This document shows positions 24,515 to 32,253 of a DNA stretch of 64,000 nt, one piece after another. The DNA lies in contig JBJXED010000055.1 in assembly GCA_046155225.1 (NCBI GenBank), positions 1-64,000 of the forward strand. The letters run 5' to 3'. Position numbers and translations under genes: made by a program. The notes under the pieces were generated by a model that did no database searches, was not told the origin of the DNA, and saw nothing but the letters and a program-made list of their open reading frames with translations. This DNA is from JAKFVA01 sp046155225. GTDB lineage: Bacteria; Pseudomonadota; Gammaproteobacteria; Burkholderiales; Burkholderiaceae_C. Position 1 is the stretch's first letter. Each line of letters starts with the position of its first letter.

Positions 24515-26352
24515 TCCAAGGGTGCCGCCGGGGCCCTACCTGAGCGGTACTCGGGCACCTGCGTTTGCAGCCATGCACGCAGCGCGGCATGGCCTGGCGC
24601 GGGGCCGGCCAACGCAATCCACTGCACTACGGCGTTCACCTCCAGCGCCGATGTGGCGGCGACTTTGGCGATGCGCAATTTGGGGTGCGGCGTGGTCTCT
24701 GAAGTTTCGTCGTCTGCCAGCAATTCTTCGTAGAGCTTCTCGCCCGGGCGCAGGCCGGTGAAGCTGATCGGGATGTCCTGCTCGGTCTTGCCCGACAGGC
24801 GAATCAGCATGCGCGCCAGCTCGACGATCTTGACGGCCTCGCCCATGTCGAGCACAAAAATCTGGCCGCTTTGACCCATCAAACCGGCCTGCAACACCAG
24901 TTGGGCGGCCTCGGGAATAGTCATGAAGTAGCGCACGATGTCGGGGTGCGTCACCGTGATGGGACCACCGCGCGCAATTTGCTGGGTGAACAGCGGCACG
25001 ACCGAGCCGCTCGAGCCCAGCACATTGCCAAAGCGCACCGACAGGTATTGCGTGGCCGGGAATTCCTGCGCCACCGCCTGCATGACCCGCTCGGCCAGGC
25101 GCTTGCTGGCACCCATCACGTTGGTCGGGTTGACAGCCTTGTCGGTTGAAATCAGCACCACCCGTTTGGCACCGCAAGCCCCCGCGACCCGCGCCACATT
25201 CAGTGTGCCCAGCACATTGGTGCGCAGCGCCTCGACCTCGTTGAGTTCTTCCATCAGCGGCACGTGCTTGTAGGCGGCGGCGTGGAACACCACTGCCGGC
25301 TGGTGCAGGCGGCAAATGGCTTGCAGCCGGTCACTCTCGCGCACATTGGCGGTGTAGTACAGGCCCTGCATTTGCGGATGCGCCGCCCGCAGCTCTTGTT
25401 CCAGCGCGTAAGCGGCGTATTCGGACACGTCAACACACACCAGCCGCTTGACGCCAAAGCGCGCAATCTGGCGGCACAGCTCAGAGCCGATCGAGCCGCC
25501 CGCGCCGGTAACCAGCACGGTCTGGCCGCTCAGCAACTCTGACAGGCCGCCCACGTCGAGCTGCACCGGGTTGCGGCCCAGCAGGTCTTCGAGCTCAATC
25601 TTGCGCGGGCCGACCGACTCGGACTGCAGCCATTCGTCGGGGCGCGGCATGGTCAGCAGCGTCAGGCCCTGGTGACTGGTTTGCAAAAGCACGGCACGCC
25701 GCACGGCCGAGCCTGCCGGGCTGGCCACCAGCACGGTGCTGGCACCACTGGCCTGCGCGGCGGTGCCCAAACTGTCGATATCGCCCAGCACGGGCACGTT
25801 TTGGATCGAGCGGCCGAGCTCTGCCGCCAGCGGCGAAACAATGCCCACCGGCCGCCATTGCTGCGACCCCTTGAGCGCGCGCAGCGCATCCGAGGCGTCT
25901 TGCAAGCTGCCCACAATCAGCAGCGGCCGCCCGATGGCCTGGCCCAGGCTTTCGCGCTCGGCCAGCGTGCGCCAGGCGGCGCGGGCGGCGGCCAGGAAAA
26001 TCAGCGAAATCAAGGGGTGCAGCAGCAGCACCGAGCGCGGCACGGCAGAGTAGCGCAGCATGACAATGGCCGCACTCAGCAGCAGGGCGCTGAAAACCAC
26101 CCAGCGCACCAACTGGCGCAATTCGGGCAGGCCAATAAAACGCCAGACTTGCCGGTAGACCCGGCCCAGGCCCAGGCCCAGCGCAAAGCATGCCGCTGCC
26201 AGTACGCTGGTACGCCATACCAGCGGCTCCAGCGCCTGCGGAATGTCCAGGTTGAAACGCAGCCACCACGACAGCCACCACGCCAGCATGACCAGCACCA
26301 GATCGACCGCAAACTGCAGGCCGCGCTTTTCAGACAGCGGTGATCCACTCAT
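24499..26352 (-). CDS. Membrane-bound nucleotide-sugar 4,6-dehydratase (FlaA1/WbpM/CapD family)
   Basis: 617 residues from the ATG at 26352, with GGAG 6 nt upstream; a GTG at 26364 is an alternative. Four N-terminal membrane helices (about 15-130), a CoA-binding-like middle domain, and an extended SDR domain from about 280 (VTGAGGSIGSELCRQI). The catalytic set STDKAVNPTNVMGASKR shows Met instead of Tyr in the M-x-x-x-K position, the mark of WbpM/PglF-type retaining UDP-GlcNAc 4,6-dehydratases. It is the last gene of the glycan cluster, distinct from the inverting PseB at 39553. The C-terminal residues and stop come from repeat A. Confidence 0.9.
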   Translation of the reverse strand: MSGSPLSEKRGLQFAVDLVLVMLAWWLSWWLRFNLDIPQALEPLVWRTSVLAAACFALGLGLGRVYRQVWRFIGLPELRQLVRWVVFSALLLSAAIVMLRYSAVPRSVLLLHPLISLIFLAAARAAWRTLAERESLGQAIGRPLLIVGSLQDASDALRALKGSQQWRPVGIVSPLAAELGRSIQNVPVLGDIDSLGTAAQASGASTVLVASPAGSAVRRAVLLQTSHQGLTLLTMPRPDEWLQSESVGPRKIELEDLLGRNPVQLDVGGLSELLSGQTVLVTGAGGSIGSELCRQIARFGVKRLVCVDVSEYAAYALEQELRAAHPQMQGLYYTANVRESDRLQAICRLHQPAVVFHAAAYKHVPLMEELNEVEALRTNVLGTLNVARVAGACGAKRVVLISTDKAVNPTNVMGASKRLAERVMQAVAQEFPATQYLSVRFGNVLGSSGSVVPLFTQQIARGGPITVTHPDIVRYFMTIPEAAQLVLQAGLMGQSGQIFVLDMGEAVKIVELARMLIRLSGKTEQDIPISFTGLRPGEKLYEELLADDETSETTPHPKLRIAKVAATSALEVNAVVQWIALAGPAPGHAALRAWLQTQVPEYRSGRAPAAPLDYQNS

Positions 26353-26367
26353 GCCCGGCTCCACGGT

Positions 26368-27180
26368 TTAGCCTTTTTGCGAGGTAGCGGGGAGTATTTC
26401 ATGCGGTGTATTGTCGCGGCGCTGTCGCCATTGCCCCACCCGGGCGGCCAGTGCCGCGTCGGTGGCGGCCAGCAGGCCCTGGCGCTCAAAGCTGCCGCCG
26501 TACGGCAGGGCGCTGCCGTCCCATGCGGTGAGCACACCGCCGGCCCGAGCCAGCACCACATGCGCGGGTGCAAGGTCCCAGTCACGCACGACGACATCTT
26601 TGACAAACAAGTCGGCGCTGCCGTCGGCGACGCGGCAAATTTTCAGGCCCAGGCTGCCGCTCTCCACATACCCGGCGCAGGGCAACTGGCCGTAGATATC
26701 GCGCGCCAGGCCGCGCGGCTCGGGGTAGTTATCGATCAGGCGCGGGGCGGCGTTGCCGACCGCATTACAGGTCAACATACGGCCATTGCACAGCGCGGGG
26801 CCATTGGCCTGGGCGCTGTAGCACAGGCCCAGGGCAGGCGCGTACACCACACCCAGGACAGGCTGGGCACCCTGCATCAGCGCCACTTGGGTAACAAAAC
26901 CGTCAAAACCGCCGCAAAAACTGGCGGTGCCGTCAATCGGGTCGACCAGCCAATAGGTTTGTGGCCGCTCGCCCATCTGCAAGGTGTCGCCCTCTTCACT
27001 GATGACGGGCAGACCGGGAGTCATTTCCTGCAAGCCGCGCAGCAAAAACGCATGCGCCTGTTGGTCAGCCCAGGCTTTGAGCTGTGTGCCCTGCCATTGG
27101 CCCTGCGTCTGGCCTGCGCTGCGCCACTGAAGCATCAGCACGCCAAGTTCTTGCAGCAGCCTTTGCAAGGACTCAAGCAT
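26368..27180 (-). CDS. CysQ/inositol-monophosphatase family phosphatase
   Basis: 270 residues from the ATG at 27180, overlapping the preceding gene by 8 nt; a GTG at 27198 is possible. Metal-binding motifs of the Li+-sensitive phosphatase family: PVISEEGD (about 62-69), DPIDGTASF (about 81-89) and RDWDLAPAHVVLARAGG (about 206-222). Members hydrolyse 3'-phosphoadenosine 5'-phosphate or inositol/sugar phosphates. Its place in a surface-glycan operon hints at a sugar-phosphate or PAP-type role; the substrate cannot be read from the sequence. Confidence 0.82.
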   Translation of the reverse strand: MLESLQRLLQELGVLMLQWRSAGQTQGQWQGTQLKAWADQQAHAFLLRGLQEMTPGLPVISEEGDTLQMGERPQTYWLVDPIDGTASFCGGFDGFVTQVALMQGAQPVLGVVYAPALGLCYSAQANGPALCNGRMLTCNAVGNAAPRLIDNYPEPRGLARDIYGQLPCAGYVESGSLGLKICRVADGSADLFVKDVVVRDWDLAPAHVVLARAGGVLTAWDGSALPYGGSFERQGLLAATDAALAARVGQWRQRRDNTPHEILPATSQKG

Positions 27181-28063
27181 GGGCCAGCTTTCGGGCACTT
27201 GCCGCCAGTTCAGTCAAGCGATCTGCCCAAGCCCCAGCCACGGGCCCCAGCGCAGCGTGCAGCGCGGTCAGGTCAAACGCAAACGGCAGCGCGGCGGGCA
27301 ACTCGCCCGGTTCCTGACCCAGCAGGGCCGCCAGCTGCCGCAGTGCATCAGGAATGCTCATGGCATCGGGGTAGCCGGCATTGAGCACGCAAGGCCCGGC
27401 GGGCGGACTGAGCGCGGCGCGCAGGCACAGCTCGGCAGCGTCATCGACATGCAGCGCTGCCCATTGCGGCAATGGCTGTGCCAGCACGGGCCGCTCGCCG
27501 CGCGCATAGGCCAGCGCAGCGTTGTAGAGCAGGCCGCTGCGGCGCGGCCCGCCAAACAGGCCGGGCAAACGCAACACGACATCGCAGCGGCCTTGGCGTG
27601 CCAGCAGTAAGCGCTCGGCCGCCAACTTGGCGGCGGCATAGCCCCCAGCCTCGGCGCGCGCATCGGCTTCGCACGCCAAGCGAGTGCCATCCGGATAGAC
27701 CGTCATGGAAGAGGTCAAAATAATTTGCGCGGGCTGCGCCGCCAGCACATTGCGCAGCATTTGCAAAGACTGCTCTGCAGCCTGCGCATCGGCATAACCG
27801 CCAGCTTCTTTGGGCACCACGGCAGCGCAGTGCAGCACCGGGCTGGCCGTATGCTGCGCCATCAGTTGACTGACGGCCAGCGGGTCCAGCAGATCGCACA
27901 CCAGACCGCACGCGCCAGCACGGTCTGGCGTGCGGCCTATACCCAGCACAGGCAGGCCGCGCTGCTGCAGTTGCGCCAGGATGCGTCCACCCAGGTAGCC
28001 GCCAGCGCCAGTAACGAGGAGTGGCGCCGAAGGCTGTGTCAGAGCATGTCCCAGGTGATCCAT
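27173..28063 (-). CDS. NAD-dependent epimerase/dehydratase (extended SDR)
   Basis: 296 residues. Rossmann glycine motif VTGAGGYLGGRI at about 17-28, a catalytic Ser region SSMTVYPDG, and Tyr/Lys in GGYAAAKLAAER (YxxxK, about 138-149). Variable C-terminal substrate domain. It overlaps pseI by 25 nt upstream. It probably modifies a nucleotide-activated sugar of the cluster, but the reaction (epimerase, reductase or dehydratase) is not determined. Confidence 0.82.
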   Translation of the reverse strand: MDHLGHALTQPSAPLLVTGAGGYLGGRILAQLQQRGLPVLGIGRTPDRAGACGLVCDLLDPLAVSQLMAQHTASPVLHCAAVVPKEAGGYADAQAAEQSLQMLRNVLAAQPAQIILTSSMTVYPDGTRLACEADARAEAGGYAAAKLAAERLLLARQGRCDVVLRLPGLFGGPRRSGLLYNAALAYARGERPVLAQPLPQWAALHVDDAAELCLRAALSPPAGPCVLNAGYPDAMSIPDALRQLAALLGQEPGELPAALPFAFDLTALHAALGPVAGAWADRLTELAASARKLAHA

Positions 28064-29091
28064 TGGTCGGCCTCAATCGCCACGCGCGCCGTGCGGCCCA
28101 GTACCTGCGGCTTGTGCGCCGGCAAGATGCCCAGGCCGGGCCGCTTGGCCACCAGCATGTCGGCGGTAATGACTTCGCCCGCCGCAATCGGGCGCTGCGC
28201 ATGCAGGCTGCGGCGGCCTTTTTCAGCCATCTCTTGCTCTTGTGCACGCGGGCCGTTTTTGATGCCGTCGCCCAGGGCCGCTTCGACTTCGCGGATGCGC
28301 TGCATCATCAGCGTCATCTCGCCGGGCTCGATCGCAAAAGAATGGTCGGGGCCGGGCAGGTTCCGGTCGAGAGTGAAATGCCGCTCGATCATGCAGGCCC
28401 CCAGCGCCACGGCGGCCAAGGATACATGGTCGCCGCGCGTGTGGTCCGAATAACCCGTGAGCACGCCAAAGGCCGCGCGCATCGACGCCATGGCGCGCAG
28501 GTTGCTCAGGTGCGTGGGCGCAGGGTATAGCGAGGTGCATTGCAGCAGCACCAGTTGCGCATTGCCTGCGCCGCGCGCGGCGTCCAGGGCACTTTGAATG
28601 TCGGCCCAGGTCGCCATGCCCGTGGACAGGATCAGCGGCTTGCCGACGGCGGCCATTTCACGGATCAGAACATCGTCGGTCAAGTCGAACGACGCTACCT
28701 TGTAGGCTGGCGCGTTCAACGCGGCTAGGCCCTGGATGGCATCGGAATCACAGGGCGAGGAGAAAAATGCCACGCCGTTGCCTTCGGCATGTGCTTTGAG
28801 CCCGGCTTGCCAGGTACGGTCCAGCTCCAGTGACTGAATCAGGCCGTGGGTGTCGGTGTTGCCCAGGTAACTGAAGCCGGGAGTTTTTTTGGAGTAATGG
28901 TCGGCTGCGCGAAAAGTCTGGAACTTCACCGCATCGACACCGGTTTTCGCAGCCGCGTCAATCATGCGGCGGGCCAGGTCATAGTCCTGGTTGTGGTTGG
29001 AGCCGATTTCAGCAATCACATAGCAGGGCTGGCCGTCGCCGACAGTACGCGGGCCAATTTGCAGGGTTTGAGGCAAAGCGTGTGCGGTCAT
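28039..29091 (-). CDS. pseI: Nonulosonic acid synthase (PseI/NeuB family)
   Basis: 350 residues from MTAHALPQTLQIG at 29091; a longer frame upstream lies in the ATP-grasp gene. TIM-barrel NeuB core with CYVIAEIGSNHNQDYDLA, VDAVKFQTF, AFFSSPCD, KVASFDL, STGMAT, LLQCTSLYP, TGYSDHT and MIERHFTLDR...PDHSFAIEP, followed by a C-terminal SAF (antifreeze-like) domain (about 285-350). It condenses a 6-deoxy hexosamine with phosphoenolpyruvate. With PseB, C, H and G present, pseudaminic acid or a close variant is the expected product; sialic or legionaminic specificity is not excluded. Confidence 0.88.
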   Translation of the reverse strand: MTAHALPQTLQIGPRTVGDGQPCYVIAEIGSNHNQDYDLARRMIDAAAKTGVDAVKFQTFRAADHYSKKTPGFSYLGNTDTHGLIQSLELDRTWQAGLKAHAEGNGVAFFSSPCDSDAIQGLAALNAPAYKVASFDLTDDVLIREMAAVGKPLILSTGMATWADIQSALDAARGAGNAQLVLLQCTSLYPAPTHLSNLRAMASMRAAFGVLTGYSDHTRGDHVSLAAVALGACMIERHFTLDRNLPGPDHSFAIEPGEMTLMMQRIREVEAALGDGIKNGPRAQEQEMAEKGRRSLHAQRPIAAGEVITADMLVAKRPGLGILPAHKPQVLGRTARVAIEADQWITWDML

Positions 29092-29098
29092 AAAACTC

Positions 29099-30043
29099 CT
29101 ATAGCAGTGTTTCGCCAATGAAATGATTAGACCAGTGCCTGCGCAATTGCAATCCACTGCGAAATGGCAGGAGGACACCGGGCTGCTGCTCGGCCAGGTA
29201 AATCGCCAAGGGGTCCAGCCCCGCAGCGACGCACAAACACAGCGTGGTGGACACGCGGGGGTTGATCTCAAACGGGAACACCTGGCCATCCGCCGTCAGC
29301 ATCAGCTGGATGTTGTAGCAGCCAGCAGCCGGCAGCGCAGCGTGGATTGCGCGGCAGGCGGCAATCACCTGCGGCTGGTTTTCTGTCGTGGCACGCAGCG
29401 TGATGCCGCGTTTGATGCCCACCCGGACAGGCACCACAGCATGCAGGCGTGCCTGGGCATCAGCCATCATTTGCACGGTGTATTCGGTGCCAGCGATACG
29501 GTCTTGCAGCAGAGTCTGCTCGGCCGTCGCACCCGCCGCATCGCGCAGTGCCTGGGCCTGTGCCGCCGTAGCCAGCACCCGCACATCGCGCGAGCCGCGT
29601 CCTTGCCGGGGTTTGGCGATGCAGGGAAACTGCAGGCCTTGAAAATTTTCCGAAAGCAGCATGCTCCTGGGCACAGGCAAACTCTGGCTGACGAGCGACT
29701 GGACCATCAGCCACTTGTCGGTCATGGTGTGTACATAGCTGGCTTGCGGCAGCAACAAGCGTGTAGATGCGAGTGCACTCAAGGCGCGGGCCAGTGGCAG
29801 CAATTCTTCATCGACGCCGGGCACCAGCAGGTCGATGCTCAGGTTCGCGCACAGCTGGGCCATATGTGCCGCGAAATCAGGCGTGCTGGCCCAGGGCAGC
29901 GCGTGCCTGCGCCCAGCGGGTATGGCGGGATCAATCGCCGCTTCGTCGGCATCGCCAAAGTGCAGTTCATAACGGCTGCCCAGCAAGCGCCACAAGGCCT
30001 CGTTGCCCGCTCCGCCGCCGCCGGTAAAAAGTACTTTGGTCAT
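29099..30043 (-). CDS. ATP-grasp family ligase in the nonulosonate cluster
   Basis: 314 residues from MTKVLFTGGGGAGNEALWRLLG, whose ATG overlaps the pseG stop (ATGA). N-terminal pre-ATP-grasp fold, then ATP-grasp motifs: FPCIAKPRQGRGSRDVRV (about 145-162), EQTLLQDRIAGTEYTVQMMAD, and the metal-binding end FPFEINPRVSTT. Resembles carbamoyl-phosphate-synthase-like ligases found in nonulosonate loci. It probably joins a carboxylate and an amine, perhaps an amino acid substituent on the sugar; this is inference from fold and context. Confidence 0.8.
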   Translation of the reverse strand: MTKVLFTGGGGAGNEALWRLLGSRYELHFGDADEAAIDPAIPAGRRHALPWASTPDFAAHMAQLCANLSIDLLVPGVDEELLPLARALSALASTRLLLPQASYVHTMTDKWLMVQSLVSQSLPVPRSMLLSENFQGLQFPCIAKPRQGRGSRDVRVLATAAQAQALRDAAGATAEQTLLQDRIAGTEYTVQMMADAQARLHAVVPVRVGIKRGITLRATTENQPQVIAACRAIHAALPAAGCYNIQLMLTADGQVFPFEINPRVSTTLCLCVAAGLDPLAIYLAEQQPGVLLPFRSGLQLRRHWSNHFIGETLL

Positions 30044-31590
30044 GCGGTTTGCTCCAATGCAAATACCCTGCTGCCCGCTGGGCCTGCGGTCTCTGTGAAA
30101 CCCAGTTTGCGAAAAACCGCCTGCGAAGCCGTGTTGCCGGCCTTGACCTCGGCGCACAGTGACACCGGGCCCTCACTGCGCAGGCAAACCAGGCCAGCGG
30201 CAACCAAGTGCGCCGCCCAGTTACGCCCGCGCACCAATGCGTCAAGAGAATAATCCACGCGCACTGGCAAACCCGCCTGGCGCACACCATCAAAGCGGAT
30301 TTGCCCCACAGGCAAACCGGCCGCAGTCAGCACGTACAGGCGCGACGCAGGATCGGCCAGACGCGCGGCAAACCAACGCTGGTGGACAGGCCAGGTAATC
30401 GTTGCCGGTTCAAAGGCGCTGGCACGCACGGCCGGGTCATTGACCCAGAAAAAATACAGCGCGGCATCTTCCGCCCGCGCCCGGCGCAGCGTCAAGTCCG
30501 CAGGGGTGCTGGGCCACAGCGCCTCGGCCACGCGGCCCGCGCCCAGGCCATCGCTGGCGAGCCATCCCGCTTGCGACAAGTCATTCAGGCGCTGGGTGTC
30601 ATGCACCAGTGCCATCAGGTCTTGCGCCAGGCAGGCCGGGCTGATGTCGTCAAAATGGCCGGCATACGCCACCCAGCGCTGCAATGCCAGCATCTCGCAG
30701 GTGGGGCGCTGGTTTTCGGCCAGACTCACCACCAACGCGGGCAAGCCCAGGCACATACGCTCCCAAGTGGTGATGCCGCCGCCGCCCACCGCCAAGTCGG
30801 CCTGGGCCATCAAGTCAGCCAGATGGGGCCTGGGTGAATGCAATGCCGTGCCGGGCCGCGCGGCCACTTGCGCAGCGAGCTGCTCGCGGTGGGGGTTGTT
30901 CGGCCCGGCTACTACGTCCACCTTCAAATGAGTCAAGCCTGGTGCCGACAAGGCTTGCAATGCCGCGCCCGTGAGGTTGGCTGGGTCAGTACCGCCAAAA
31001 AACAGCAAGACCTTGGCTACTGCCAGCGTAGGCTCACGCCCAACCTTGCGGCGCTGAGCGTAGGCCGGGTGCAGTAAGGCATAGCGCGGACCGAGCAGCA
31101 ATTTCGCAGAGGGTGCGCGAACGGCATGCGCTGCGGCATCGCCTGCAAATGCACCCTGGTCAAGCAAGAGGTCACTGTCATGCACGCGCTGCGGTAAATC
31201 GTCGATCACAAAAATGCGCTGCGCGCAAGGCCGCAGTGCGCGCTCCCATGCCTGGTCCAGTGCGTAGTGGTCAACCACAAGCCAATCAAGCGGCTCTGCG
31301 AAAAGCTTGGCCAGGACCTGCCGGGTTTCATCGGCATCTTGCTGGTCCGACACGCCCAGCCACTCGGAATAATTTTCACTTGTTATATCGGGCGGTTTCG
31401 GCGGCGCTGGCAGCAAGGCCACTTCAAACCCATCAGCCTGCAGCAGGGCGGCTTGATGTCCAGTATGCGCACGGCAAATAAATTGCACCTCACCGCCGCG
31501 CTGGCGCAGCGCTTTGGCCAAGGTCAAGCAGCGCACCACATGGCCGATGCCAATGCGGTGCGAGGCGTCCACACGAACAGCCACCCTCAT
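30040..31590 (-). CDS. pseG: PseG-type UDP-sugar hydrolase fused to a GNAT acetyltransferase
   Basis: 516 residues from MRVAVRVDASHRIGIGHVVRCLTLA (PseG N-terminal signature, catalytic His in GIGHVVR). Residues 1 to about 345 form the GT-B-like PseG domain (VDHYALD, VIDDL, LLGPRYALL, FFGGTDPANLT, VGGGGITTWERMCLGLP). From about 355 a GNAT domain follows (LTLRRARAEDAALYFFWVNDPAVR...GNTASQAVFRKLGFTET). PseG removes UDP from 2,4-diacetamido-trideoxy-altrose; the GNAT half may do the PseH N-acetylation or another acylation. A separate GNAT gene lies at 35166, so two acyltransferases serve the pathway. Confidence 0.88.
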   Translation of the reverse strand: MRVAVRVDASHRIGIGHVVRCLTLAKALRQRGGEVQFICRAHTGHQAALLQADGFEVALLPAPPKPPDITSENYSEWLGVSDQQDADETRQVLAKLFAEPLDWLVVDHYALDQAWERALRPCAQRIFVIDDLPQRVHDSDLLLDQGAFAGDAAAHAVRAPSAKLLLGPRYALLHPAYAQRRKVGREPTLAVAKVLLFFGGTDPANLTGAALQALSAPGLTHLKVDVVAGPNNPHREQLAAQVAARPGTALHSPRPHLADLMAQADLAVGGGGITTWERMCLGLPALVVSLAENQRPTCEMLALQRWVAYAGHFDDISPACLAQDLMALVHDTQRLNDLSQAGWLASDGLGAGRVAEALWPSTPADLTLRRARAEDAALYFFWVNDPAVRASAFEPATITWPVHQRWFAARLADPASRLYVLTAAGLPVGQIRFDGVRQAGLPVRVDYSLDALVRGRNWAAHLVAAGLVCLRSEGPVSLCAEVKAGNTASQAVFRKLGFTETAGPAGSRVFALEQTA

Positions 31591-32252
31591 TCCAGGTGTC
31601 GCCCCAGCATAAATGCCTCGGCCGCATCGACGCCGACAGTGGCACCGCGCCAGTGCGCCAAGTGCGCAACGCCCTGGCGCGAGCGCGGGTGGGGCCATGC
31701 GCGCAGCTCTGCCGCATAAGCATCAAGCGCAGCCAGCTTGCGATCAAGCGTGGCCGATATGTCGCAAAACCAGTTGGGCACAAACGCTGGGGCGCTGCCG
31801 GGCAGTTGCCATTCGGTGCTGGACGGCACTTCAAAACACAGTAGCGTGCGCACCGGGCAGATACTCTGCGGGCGGCAGGCGGTGAGTACCGCGCGGTGGA
31901 GTTGCTGATGGTCAATATTCACGTCGCCAATGTGGTGGGTGAGCACGGTGTCTGGATGGTGCTGCACGACAAGCATCTCGACGGCCTGCGTCAGGTCAAG
32001 CAAAGCCACGGTGTCGAGGCGGTTGTCCGGGAAATCGCCAAAGGACACACTGCCCACACCCAAGATGCTGCCGGCTTTGTGCGCTGCGCTGCGCCGCGCA
32101 TCCAAATCACGGTCGCTGCCGCGCGCACTGACACCATCGGCTAGAAATGCCACGTGAATCACAGCACCGGTATCGGCCAATTTCGCCAGCGTGCCGCCGC
32201 AACCTAGCACTTCATCGTCAGGGTGGGCAGCAATGACCAGAACGTTTTTCAT
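31587..32252 (-). CDS. PIG-L/LmbE family deacetylase
   Basis: 221 residues. The zinc-binding motif AHPDDEVLGCGGT is at residues 9-21 and the partner His in THHIGDVNIDHQQLH at about 105-119. This family removes N-acetyl groups from amino sugars or sugar conjugates. It overlaps pseG by 4 nt and lies 1 nt after the cytidylyltransferase-aminotransferase gene. A deacetylase beside acetyltransferases and an amidotransferase suggests exchange of an N-acetyl for another acyl group; this is an inference. Confidence 0.87.
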   Translation of the reverse strand: MKNVLVIAAHPDDEVLGCGGTLAKLADTGAVIHVAFLADGVSARGSDRDLDARRSAAHKAGSILGVGSVSFGDFPDNRLDTVALLDLTQAVEMLVVQHHPDTVLTHHIGDVNIDHQQLHRAVLTACRPQSICPVRTLLCFEVPSSTEWQLPGSAPAFVPNWFCDISATLDRKLAALDAYAAELRAWPHPRSRQGVAHLAHWRGATVGVDAAEAFMLGRHLE

Positions 32253-32253
32253 G

